Source: Syngnathus acus
Taxonomy: Eukaryota > Chordata > Actinopteri > Syngnathiformes > Syngnathidae
Length of the DNA: 64,000 bases
Direction: 5' to 3'
Assembly: GCF_901709675.1 (NCBI RefSeq)
Contig: NC_051087.1
Coordinates: 14,628,067 to 14,692,066, forward strand
Below are positions 55,915 through 64,000 of the stretch, piece by piece. Below the pieces are notes generated by a model. It saw nothing but the letters and a program-made list of their open reading frames with translations. It ran no database searches and had not been told where the DNA came from. The translations under genes were made by a program, and so were the position numbers. Position 1 is the stretch's first letter. Each line of letters begins with the position of its first letter.

Positions 55915-55915
55915 A
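55200..55915 (+). pseudogene. LINE ORF C-terminal fragment with CCHC motif
   Basis: Across two frames: YVDTQLNTTIRTITGTVRST, PWLPVLSNIPPP, LPIYTDIYNPPTARLPSRPP, RQWSTLNRFRTGHGPCLASL, CACGEEQTMKHIIEVCPLHR and a stop at 55882. This C-terminal RT-associated block with C-x-C-x7-H-x4-C is common in LINE proteins from fish and invertebrates; the clade is not decided here. A pure (AAAT)n tail (55879-55915) follows, as expected of a LINE 3' end. One frameshift near 55430 is visible. It appears to be inserted at the inner edge of a pogo-like fragment. Confidence 0.72.
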
Positions 55916-55921
55916 TTAAAA

Positions 55922-56305
55922 TATTGCAGGCCTTTTATTATTTTAATATTGCTCGTGAATTAGCATCTTTTCACTAACTCGTTAGCCTGCCCAGTAGTTC
56001 GTGTTAACATGTTACACGCACACACGTATAATATTTATATTTTCAATATTTATACAAAATTTTCTGTATGTTATTTATACTATTAATGTATTATTTACAT
56101 GTTTGAAACAATTATTTAATGTTATAATAATAAAATATGCACTTAAATGGTTTCATATACATTTATTGACACACAAAAAATGTACAGATAAAAAAAAAAG
56201 AAAAAGAAAAAAAAACTACAGATGAGAGGGTGACCGTACTTCGCGGATTTCACTTATCGCGGGTGGTTTTTGGAACCAATTATCCACGATAAACCTGGGA
56301 TTACT
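55922..56305 (-). mobile_element. pogo-like element (CAGTAATCCC family), partial
   Basis: In reverse it matches 621-1110 of the copy at 619-2401, including ATGTTAACATG, AAATATGCACTTAAATG and GACCGTACTTCGCGGATTTC. It ends in GGGATTACTG at 56297-56306. The other half is missing, replaced by the LINE fragment. Confidence 0.78.
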
Positions 56306-56879
56306 GTTTGTATATATAGAAAAAAATATATATACTATACCGTAATTTTCGGACTAAAAGTCGCTCCGGAATATAGGTCGCATTAGCCATAAAATGCACA
56401 ATAACGGAGCATAAGTCGCATTTTGGGGTGAAATTTATTCGACAAAATCCAACACCAAGAACAGACATGAACGAGCAACAACAGGCTAAACGATAGGAAT
56501 GCTAACGTGACATAAACACAAACGAAGTGCTGAGAACGGGCCTGACGTAACATTCAGTTATTAAAAAAAACTATTACATAAATAACACGTTTATAAAACC
56601 ATCTGTGTCACTCCAATTCATTAAATCCATCGATCGTCCTTTGTCAACAATGGGTGCGCGCCGCTGACGGCGCTTGCACTTCAAAATATTCCACAGGCCC
56701 ATATTACGATAAATAAATTAGAAAACAAATAACTATTATATAGGGTGTTTCATAAAGTACGCAGTTTTTTAATTGCGCGGGATTTTTTGTTTGAAGATTG
56801 TCAGCACTGTTCCTATCATTTTCGTTATCTATTATCACTCCGATTAGAAGACCATTTGTCGTTTTTCCATTTTGTAGCC

Positions 56880-57086
56880 ATGGAGCGGTTCAGTATCGAG
56901 CAACGCATTCTTATTGTGAAAACTCATTACAAAAACGGGGAGTGCTACGATTATCGCGCGATCTTTGGACGTGACAATGCCCCGACCGCAACAACAGTTT
57001 CGAGGTTGGTACAGAAATTCGAAGAATCTGGGTCCGTTGCAACCAGAAAATCGCCCGGTCGAAACCGTAATTCCCTGAGCGTCTGA
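56880..57086 (+). pseudogene. mariner-like transposase, N-terminal HTH part
   Basis: The start at 56880 gives MERFSIEQRILIVKTHYKNG, RDNAPTATTVSRLVQKFEES, GSVATRKSPGR then a stop after 68 codons. The pattern is a helix-turn-helix DNA-binding domain followed by the GSV..K..GR linker usual in IS630-Tc1-mariner transposases. The first two catalytic residues and most of the core are lost downstream. An upstream in-frame ATG at 56745 overlaps the inverted repeat and is unlikely to be used. Confidence 0.8.
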
Positions 57087-57112
57087 TCTCACTTCGCGGC
57101 GGCGACCAAGAA

Positions 57113-57352
57113 TGGCCTCCGAGGTCATGTGACCTCACACCTTGTGACTTCTTTTTATGGGGATATGTGAAGTCACAAGTATACGTGAACAAACCTCAAA
57201 CGATTACCGAACTGAAGATGGAAATTCAACGGGTAATCGGCGAAATCGACAGGGACGTCTGCAAAAGAGTTATCGTTAATTTCAACGATCGGATGACTGC
57301 CTGCAGAGAAAGTGGAGGTGGACATATGCTCGATATCATTTTTCATTATTAA
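57113..57352 (+). pseudogene. mariner-like transposase, C-terminal part
   Basis: From 57113: WPPRSCDLTPCDFFLWGYVK, VYVNKPQTITELKMEIQRVI, NFNDRMTACRESGGGHMLDI and stop. PPRSxDLTPCDFFLWG is the block holding the last acidic catalytic residue in this group of transposases. The frame is open, so the deletion, not point decay, inactivated the copy. Confidence 0.8.
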
Positions 57353-57689
57353 ATTGAAGTATATGTTGAATGAAATTAAATAAAAATTTTGAATTTTGCA
57401 TCGATTTTGGCTGATTTATTGCATTTTTAAAAACTGCGTACTTTATGAAACACCCTATATAAGCAATAATATTATCAAACCATCTGTGCACTCTAAATCA
57501 TTAAATCCATCGATCAAATTCCTCGTCCTTTGTCAACAACGCCGCGCGTGCGCCCTGACGTCAGCCTCGTTATTCCACAGATCTAGTATATAACTATATT
57601 GTAGCGTTAACAAAGTACAACGAAAGACGTGGGTTTGGTAAACGGCTCTTTATTTAACAAAACAAACTTCCAGGTGTGTGGCGGCGTGG

Positions 57690-57869
57690 ACTTCCAGCCA
57701 CGGAGGTGGAAGAGAGATCCGTAGAATAGTACCGGGCGTGCGTAAAAGCCATGACCGAGCCCCATCCACCGTCCCCGGACAGCCACCCGGCCGAGCGCCG
57801 GCCCCCGACTTCTATCCACGGAGGTGAAAGAGAGCTCCGTAGAGTAGGACCGGGCGTGCGTAAAAGCCA
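57690..57869. repeat. 118-bp repeat, about 1.6 units
   Basis: Reverse-orientation counterpart of 44124-44430 within family C copy 2; fewer units. Confidence 0.8.
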
Positions 57870-58271
57870 TAATAGTTTTTCAAACCTTCTGTGTCACTCC
57901 AAATCCTTAAATCCTTAAACTCTTCGTCCTCCGTGTCACTTAGAAACAAAGCCGCTAATGATGCCGGTAGTACGTGGGGCCCTTCGTCATCTTCGTCATC
58001 CCGTGATCAATCTTTGTCCTTTTTGTTAACAACCGCCGCGCCACGCTGCGCTGCTGACGTCACTTGAAATTCAAATTACAGTAATCCCTTGCTACATCGC
58101 GGTTCGTTTATCGCGGTTTCACTTTTTTTTTTTTTTAACATTTTTGAAAAAAAACACATATAAGTCGCTCCTTATTAGAAGTCGCCCCCCCACCCAAACT
58201 ATGAAAAAAAACGCGACTTATCGTCCGAAAATTACAATATATATATATAGTATATATATATATATATATAT

Positions 58272-59642
58272 ATCCATCCATCCATCCATCTTCTTCCGCT
58301 TATCCGGGGTTGGGTCGCGGGGGCAGCAGCTTCAGGAGAGACTCCCAGACTTCCCTCTCCCCAGCCACTTCATCTAGCTCATCCCGGGGGATCCCAAGGC
58401 GTTCCCAGGCCAGCTGGGAGACATAGTCTCTCCAGCGCGTCCTGGGTCGTCCCCGGGGTCTCCTACCGGTGGGACATGCCCGGAACACCTCCCCAGGGAG
58501 GCGTCCAGGAGGCATCCTGATGAGATGCCCGAGCCACCTCATCTGGCTCCTCTCAACGTGGAGGAGCAGCGACTCTACTCCGAGTCTCTCCCGGATGACC
58601 GAACTTCTCACCCTATCTCTAAGGGAGAGCCCGGACATCCTGCGGAGAAAACTCATTTCGGCCGCTTGTATCCGGGATCTCGTTCTTTCGGTCACGACCC
58701 ATAGCTCGTGACCATAGGTGAGGGTAGGAGTGTAAATCGACCGGTAAATTGAGAGCTTTGCCTTTTGGCTCAGCTCTCTCTTTACCACGACGGACCGGTA
58801 CAGAGTCCGCATTACTGCCGACGCTGCACCGATCCGCCTGTCGATCTCGCGCTCCATCCTCCCCTCACTCGTGAACAAGACCCCAAGATACTTAAACTCC
58901 TCCACTTGGGGCAGGATCTCATCCCCGATCCGGAGAGGGCATTCCACCCTTTTCCGATCGAGGACCATGGACTCGGATTTGGAGGTGCTGACCCTCATCC
59001 CGACCGCTTCACACTCGGCTGCGAACCGCTCCAGTGTGAGCTGGAGATCACGGCCTGAAGAAGCCAACAGCACCACGTCGTCTGCAAAAAGCAGAGACGC
59101 GATGCTGAGGTCCCCAAACCGGACACCCTCAACGCCTCGGCTGCGCCTAGAAATTCTGTCCATAAAAATTATGAACAGAATCGGTGACAAAGGGCAGCCT
59201 TGGCGGAGTCCAACCCTCACTGGGAACGAATCCGACTTACTGCCGGAAATGCGGACCAAACTCTGGCATCGGTGATACAGGGACCGAACCGCCCTTATCA
59301 GTTGGCTCGGTACCCCGTACTCCCGAAGCACCCCCCACAGAACCTCCCGAGGGACACGGTCGAACGCCTTCTCCAAGTCCACAAAACACATGTGGACTGG
59401 TTGGGCGAACTCCCATGCACCCTCGAGGATCCTGCTGAGGGTGAAGAGCTGGTCCACTGTTCCACGGCCAGGACGAAAGCCACACTGTTCCCCCTGAATC
59501 CGAGGTTCGACCTCCCGACGGACCCTCCTCTCCAGCACCCCTGAATAGACCTTACCAGGGAGGCTGAGGAGTGTAATTCCCTGTAATTGGAACACACCCT
59601 CCGGTCCCCCTTCTTAAAGAGGGGAACCACCACCCCAGTCTG

Positions 59643-59645
<3 letters not shown>
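58272..59645 (-). mobile_element. Rex3-like LINE (RTE clade), 5'-truncated
   Basis: The (GGAT)n tail is seen as ATCC at 58272-58289. The insertion ends in (TA)n on both sides. Positions 59180-59200 and 59626-59645 match, from memory, the widely used Rex3 PCR primer sites (one mismatch in the first), which supports the family name directly. Confidence 0.92.
58300..59640 (-). pseudogene. Rex3-like reverse transcriptase
   Basis: A 431-codon frame (59595-58300) carries GITLLSLPGKVYSGVLERRV, QCGFRPGRGTVDQLFTL, FVDLEKAFDRVPREVLW, GLRQGCPLSPILFIIFMD, the catalytic LLFADDVVLLA, FKYLGVLFTSEGRMEREID, LRWLGHLIRMPPGRLPGEVF-like and RRPRGRPRTRWRDYV blocks. The RT palm, thumb and C-terminus are intact. 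Upstream, VVPLFKKGDRRVCSNYRE lies in another frame, so one small indel occurs near 59585, and everything before that is lost by truncation. The protein would be the reverse transcriptase that primes on nicked target DNA; without its endonuclease it is not autonomous. Confidence 0.9.
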
Positions 59646-59686
<41 letters not shown>

Positions 59687-59690
59687 CGTG
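59646..59690. repeat. (TA)n microsatellite
   Basis: Pure TA run next to the Rex3-like truncation point. Confidence 0.95.
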
Positions 59691-59694
59691 AATT

Positions 59695-59985
59695 ACAGCG
59701 TGGAACCAGAGGGTCGGCTGTTCGAATCACAATCTGTTCGAGTCATGTGTCGTCGTGTCCTTGGGCAAGACACGTCACACAGCTTGTCTGCAGTGCCACA
59801 CACACTGGTGTGTATGCCTGTGAGCGAATGTTTGGTGGTGATTGGAGGCACACACTGGCTGCCACACCTCCGTCAATCTGCCCCAGGGCAGCTGTGGCTA
59901 CTTAAGTAGTTTACCACCACCAGACTGTGTGTATGAATAATAAAGCGAGTCATTGATAGTCCGGAGAAGTGGCATATAAATCTGA
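59695..59985 (+). repeat. tRNA-derived SINE (third type)
   Basis: The head includes GGTCGGCTGTTCGAATCAC (box B-like), followed by GTGTCCTTGGGCAAGACAC and GCCCCAGGGCAGCTGTGGCT, a body recalled from several teleost SINEs. It ends near AATAATAAAGCGAGTCATTG. Confidence 0.7.
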
Positions 59986-60189
59986 TGTACTAATATTTTT
60001 ATTTTACAAGCAACATTGAGTAGGCTTCAGTTTTCTTGATTATGGCGGCGCCATATGGACAAAAGTGGTAGTGTTTTGCCTGAAATCGACCATATTTTCC
60101 ATGACTGCCAGCGCGCAGTGAAATCCTGCGCTCTCGCTCACCTGCAGTTGGACTGAATTACTATTCTGTTTCTGATCAGTGCAGCCTGC

Positions 60190-60540
60190 TATGATGCGGA
60201 TTCTGTATCTGTCTGTCGTGGTGAAGAAGGAGCTGCGTTGAAAGGCAACTTGATCAACTTTTCTAACCTCATCTATGGTCACGAGGAAACAACAAGATTC
60301 CTGATACAAGCGGCTGAAATGAATTTTCTCCACAGGGTGTTCAGGCTCTCCCTTAGATATAGTGTGAGAAGCTCTGTCATTCGCAAGGAACTCTGAGTCG
60401 AGCCGCTGCTCCTCAGTGTTCAGAGGAGCCAGATGAGGTGGCTCGGGCATCTAATTAAGATGCCTACTGCACGCCTGGTGAGGTGTTGCAGGCAGGTCCT
60501 ACCGGTAGGAGACCCCGAGGACGACCCAGGACACACAGGC
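60190..60540 (+). mobile_element. Rex3-like LINE remnant
   Basis: Degenerate match to the Rex3-like C-terminus: LYLSVVVKKELR, IQAAEMNFLHRVFRLSLRYS, VRSSVIRKEL-stop, RSQMRWLGHLIKMPTARL. Stops and frameshifts are several, so it is older than the copy at 58272-59645 and in the opposite orientation. Confidence 0.75.
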
Positions 60541-60811
60541 TCTGTACTTTTTCACTAGGGCTAATTTTATACCCCCTGCCCGACATGCCGAAAATATATA
60601 CCCAAAAACTTGGCTGGCTGAAGAAGGCACTGTCCGTCTGTGTTACATGTGCAGCAGGCACCTACTCGCTCGCTCATTCTGTCACTCACGCCGCACAAAT
60701 GAGCCAGCCACATGTTCACAAAGCACTGAGTGAATTGAAGAGAGACGAGTAGGAAGCAAAGCAGTTGGTTAGAATGGAAGCATTCCTAACACTCACTTTC
60801 AATAGTCAATT

Positions 60812-61065
60812 TCCCTGATGGTCCAGTGGTTAGGATGCGGAGATTTCACCGTCTGCGGCCAGGGTTCGATACCCCGTCAGGGAACCATATGCAGCCATAG
60901 CACATGTCAGTGTCTCCTCTGTCCCAAGCCCAGGTGAATGCAAAGGGTTGCGTCAGGAAGTGCATCCAGAAAACTGTGCCAAACACTTCTCATGCGAATC
61001 ATCTGGACAGAAAAACGGGTGTTTCACTGTGGTGACCCCTTCAGGGGAAAAGCCAAAAGGAGCCA
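60812..61065 (+). repeat. tRNA-Glu-derived SINE
   Basis: 60812-60884 resembles tRNA-Glu: acceptor strands TCCCTGA and TCAGGGA pair perfectly, box A AGTGGTTAGGATG, anticodon-loop-like ATTTCAC, box B GGTTCGATACC. The anticodon stem does not pair properly. It is followed by a SINE body (GGGTTGCGTCAGGAAGTGCA, TGTGGTGACCCCTTCAGGGG), so this is a SINE and not a functional tRNA gene. Confidence 0.82.
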
Positions 61066-61186
61066 CCACTTCAAATGGTCAATTAGTAAAATAGAAAAAA
61101 TTACACGTGCAAAACAATTATATTTAATTATATTAATTATTGTTTATTTAATTCATTTATTTTTTCACAGATGAATTTGCGTTGGG

Positions 61187-61500
61187 GCGGCACGGTGATG
61201 CACTGGTTAGCACGTCCGCTTCACAGTTCAGAGGGTGCGGGTTCCAAATCCACTTCCTGTGTGGAGTTTGCATGTTCTCCATGTGCGCCTGCGTGGGTTT
61301 TCTCTGGGCACTCCGGTTTCCTCCCACTTCCCAAAAAAACATGCATGGTAGGCTGATTGAGCACTCTAAATTGCCCGTAGGTATGAGTGCGAGTGCGGAT
61401 GGTTGTTCGTCTCTGTGTGCCCTGCGATTGGCTGCCAACCGGTTCAGGTTGTCCCCCGCCAACTGCCCGATGAGAGCTGAGATAGGCTCCGGAAAGTGTT
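61187..61500 (+). repeat. SINE-A, nearly full length, plus strand
   Basis: It starts GGCGGCACGGTGATGCACTG with GGTTAGCACGTCCGC (box A-like) and GGGTTCCAAATCC (mutated box B). It runs through the body to GATAGGCTCCGG. The GGAT tail is missing. Confidence 0.88.
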
Positions 61501-62032
61501 CTGAAAAATCAGACAATGAAGCAAAAAGAATACGCACATTTATGGTTTTGTGGACTCCGAAATTCCCCTGGCTGGAATATGATAAGGGGAATATTCTGTC
61601 AAATGTGTTGTCAATTACCTACAATTTCTGACTCCAACAATGCTGTTGTTCTTGGTATGAGTAATTTAAGGAAAGACCCCTTCAGAACCTATGACAACGC
61701 CCTGTCACACAAGAAGTGCATTAGTGTAGTGCCCAGTCTGCAGCCTTATTCCCATAAGAGGAAGGAAGCCATGACTACAATGCGGCCCATGACAAAAATG
61801 AGTTTGACACCCCTGTTCTGTTATACAATACCTCTATAGTTCTGAGGAGTCCCAGATTTATGTAAACATAATCCATGGATGGCTATAAAAAGACAGATTT
61901 ATATTTCTGATGCTAAATCTGTATAATAATGGTTATTTGTGTTGCAATTTTTATTGATCATAAACAAAAACATGACACGTATATGGCTGTCATCGGTCAG
62001 AGACATTATGCGTCTTTTCACATCACCAAAGC
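61501..62032. other. no gene; hAT end fragment
   Basis: 61765-61816 (GCGGCCCATGACAAAAATGA, GTTTGACACCCCTG) is one end of the hAT family seen at 49538. The rest is unrecognised. Confidence 0.45.
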
Positions 62033-62215
62033 CACGCTGATCGCATTATTGTGACAGAGCCGTCGCTGAAATTTAGAAAATATTTTTAAAGTCCTGATGT
62101 ACTTTCCAAAATTTAAGTGGACCTCAGTGCGCAGGGATCTTAATTTAGTCCGATCGCCTAACCGCAGCGCGACGGGTGCTCACTGTCGCATTGCTTTAAG
62201 AGCGTCTTTGTGTTC
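62033..62215. repeat. fragment of the CAGTGGAGC pogo-like family
   Basis: It matches 16600-16755 including GAAATTTAGAAAATATTTTT, GTGGACCTCAGTGCGCAGGG and TGTCGCATTGCTTTAAGAGC. Neither terminus is present. Confidence 0.75.
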
Positions 62216-62410
62216 CGAGTTGGAAGATGACGCTGCTCTCGAGCCATGCCCATCTGAAGCAGTTCCTGATCCCGTTCGACTTGTCTATTTCCCTGGCACG
62301 ATCCTCGTCTTTTTTCTCGAAAACTTTCGCCGTGCTGGCTAAAACTTTTGCTAATTAGGCAAATGAGTAGGCAAATGATGTGACGAAAGTAGCGCCAAAA
62401 TGCTGCCGAA

Positions 62411-62905
62411 ATTAAGATTCAAGATTCAAGAGTTTTTATAGGCCATGTTTGAGCGTGCCAAACAAGGAATTTGACTTCGGTAAAACACACCCTCTGTTCA
62501 ACATATAGGTGACTAACAACACTCAGGACATGTGAATAATGGCAAAAACAGTGTAGACAAATTCAAAAGGTGTGGAGAGCAGGATGTTATTGCACAGTAA
62601 TGCCTCTGAGACTCTATGAGTGGTGTGAGTTCATCAGAGCAACAGCCTGGGGGAAGAAGCTGTCTCGGTGTCTGCTGGTTTTGGCGTACCGAGCTCTATA
62701 ACGCCGTCCGGAGGGGAGTAGTTCAAACAGACTGCAACCTGGGTGAGAAGGGTCTGTAGAGATGTTCCTTGCACGTTTCCTGGTCCTGGACAGGTACAAG
62801 TCTTGGATAGATGGGAGGTTGATTCCAATGATCTTTTCTGCAGTCCTGATTGTCCGTTGCAGTCTGTGCTTGTCTTGTTTGGAGGCTGTTGTCGCAATAC
62901 TGCTG
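62411..62905 (-). mobile_element. Rex1-like LINE, 3' fragment
   Basis: Minus strand: KHRLQRTIRTAEKIIGINLP, SHPGCSLFELLPSGRRYRAR, FFPQAVALMNSH, then a 3' UTR ending in (CTTGAAT)n at 62411. It belongs to a subfamily different from 38215-39478, judged by sequence and tail. The 5' truncation lies within the thumb. Confidence 0.78.
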
Positions 62906-63186
62906 CCAGCCGCCCCCCCCCTTCCCTCCATATAAAAACAATTTTCTCAACGGATACACGATTCACGAAAATGATACTCCCGACGGAAAAAAACACGGAA
63001 ATCCGCGGATCCGCGGAAGATTCTCATCCCTGATAATCACACACACAAGAATCACATTCACAAACCCAAAGACTCACCCATGTAGACTACACACACCTGC
63101 TCTCACATCTTTACGGCCAAACGTGCGCCTATACCCTTTTGCCAGTTTGCCTGTATGCCCCTACGACCCACAGTGCCTGTTACTTT

Positions 63187-63287
63187 TTTGCCAATAATTC
63201 AGTAAAGCAATCAAAACTGAACCACGTCTTCACTCCTGTGTTCTGACCGACACCCGGGGGTGAAAAGAGCATAACCATCCGAGCCTC
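63187..63287 (+). repeat. fragment of the LTR-like module
   Basis: CCAATAATTCAGTAAAGCAA to GAGCATAACCATCCGAG matches 24228-24325 and the reverse of 20660-20755. It is found here outside any family A pogo-like element, so the module exists independently. Confidence 0.7.
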
Positions 63288-63299
63288 TGGTAATTCAAT

Positions 63300-64000
63300 C
63301 AACTCATTCAAAAATGATCTTTTAAAACAAGACTGGAAAAAGGTATATGTGGGTGATGTAAATGAAGCTTATAACACATTCATGGCCATTGTATCCGAAC
63401 TTTATGATAAAAACTGTCCTTTTGTAAAGAAAGCAGTTATACTAAATTCAGTGGAAAAACCATGGCTGACAAAGGGAATCTTAAATGCTTGCAAGAAGAA
63501 AAACCTATTATACAAAGATTTCTTAAAGATAAGAACAAAGGAAGCTGAATTAAAATATAAGACCTACAAACACAAATTGATTAAAATAATAAGAAACAGT
63601 AAAAGGAACTACTATAGCAAGATACTGGAGGAAAACAAGAGTAACATAATAATAACATGGAAAGTGTTAAATGAGATTATTAAAACAGAACTGGAAAGCC
63701 AGGATATCCTTCTTACTTTCTAAACAGTAATAACATAACTATAAATGATCTTACTATGATTGCAGAGGAGTTTAATGATTACTATGTTGGTATTGGGCCT
63801 ACTTTGGCAGAGGAAGTAGCAAAAAAAGGTAGTACAAGTGACCTAATTAAGGATGTACCCATAGCCGAAAGTATGGTTCTAAGGGGAAGGAATGAGAAGG
63901 AAATAATAGAAATTGTTAGAGAATTTAAAGGTAAAAAGTCAACTGACTGTAATGGGATAGATGTCACTTGTTAAAAATATTATTGAATGTGTGGTGAAAC
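63300..64000 (+). pseudogene. LINE linker and RT start, continues beyond window
   Basis: 63300-63723 encodes DLLKQDWKKVYVGDVNEAYN, KPWLTKGILNACKKKNLLYK, YKHKLIKIIRNSKRNYYSKI and WKVLNEIIKTE, the endonuclease-to-RT linker of a Jockey/CR1-type LINE. A small deletion near 63700 shifts the frame. GYPSYFLNSNNITINDL, EEFNDYYVGIGPTLAEEVAK and KKSTDCNGIDV (start of RT) follow, then another frameshift near 63970. Lysine- and AT-rich codon use differs from the GC-rich Rex1-like copies. The family is not decided. Confidence 0.75.

Larger units (their letters stand above)
56741..57457 (+). mobile_element. mariner-like transposon, internally deleted
   Basis: Inverted ends TAGGGTGTTTCATAAAGTAC and GTACTTTATGAAACACCCTA with TA on both sides (56739-56740 and 57458-57459). 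The empty target is seen in family C copy 1 at about 44791-44808. Both ends of a transposase gene survive inside, joined by a deletion that removes most of the catalytic domain. Confidence 0.93.
56340..58236. mobile_element. pogo-like element family C, copy 2
   Basis: The left end CCGTAATTTTCGGACTAAAA follows TA; the right end TCGTCCGAAAATTAC is decayed. It is reversed relative to copy 1 (43763-45223) and shares most of its body, including the embedded CAGTAATCCC end (58079-58125) and about 1.6 units of the 118-bp repeat (57690-57869). A mariner-like element is inserted at 56741-57457. Confidence 0.82.

Noticed and set aside
60812-60884. A tRNA-Glu gene
   Set aside because: The acceptor strands pair, but the anticodon stem does not and a SINE body follows directly, so it is the head of a SINE.

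Overview
The window looks like non-genic DNA from a ray-finned (teleost) fish. No host protein-coding gene, rRNA or functional tRNA could be supported. Almost everything recognisable is a transposable element, and the families are typical of teleosts: Rex1-like, Rex3-like, L2-like and RTE-like LINEs; tRNA-derived SINEs with ATCC/GGAT tails; pogo/Tigger-like, mariner-like and hAT elements; Ty3/gypsy fragments; and long ATCC, TATC and GTTT microsatellites. The species cannot be named from the sequence.

Layout. 1-5.2 kb: Rex1-like LINE tail, a pogo-like element carrying a BED-finger hAT copy and a SINE, then two short hAT elements with perfect 8-bp target duplications. 6-8.5 kb: a tRNA-derived SINE, long microsatellites, the 5' part of a LINE with a 2A-like motif, and a MITE. 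9.6-10.9 kb: a Kolobok-like element (TTAA duplication) with a THAP pseudogene and a convergent acidic ORF. 12.0-14.9 kb: a nearly intact RTE-like LINE. 15.4-21.9 kb: two copies of one pogo-like family flanking a Rex1-like tail and an ISL2EU-like element (THAP exon plus YqaJ-associated ORF). 22.3-26.1 kb: an L2-like LINE broken by a pogo-like element that is itself broken by an RTE-like LINE. 28.0-31.2 kb: the best-preserved LINE, a Rex1-like copy with one damaging deletion. 31.6-32.1 kb: Ty3/gypsy gag-protease debris. 33-35 kb, 41.3-42.9 kb, 45.2-47.0 kb and 47.4-51.5 kb: mostly anonymous AT-rich sequence. 37.9-39.8 kb: an RTE-like LINE split by a Rex1-like LINE that is split by a hAT element. 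42.9-45.2 kb and 56.3-58.2 kb: an inverted pair of one pogo-like family, one copy carrying a mariner-like insertion. 52.2-54.4 kb: Ty3/gypsy gag, a 31-bp minisatellite and an LTR. 58.3-59.6 kb: a Rex3-like LINE with an intact 431-codon RT segment. The window ends inside another LINE.

How the parts relate. Autonomous LINEs presumably supplied the machinery that mobilised the SINEs. DNA-transposon copies lack intact transposases and would have depended on transposase supplied elsewhere. Several insertions are proved within this window because a second copy of the host repeat keeps the empty target site, so a relative order of events can be read. The most unusual content is the pair of THAP-encoding elements with an unrelated ORF converging on the THAP exon.
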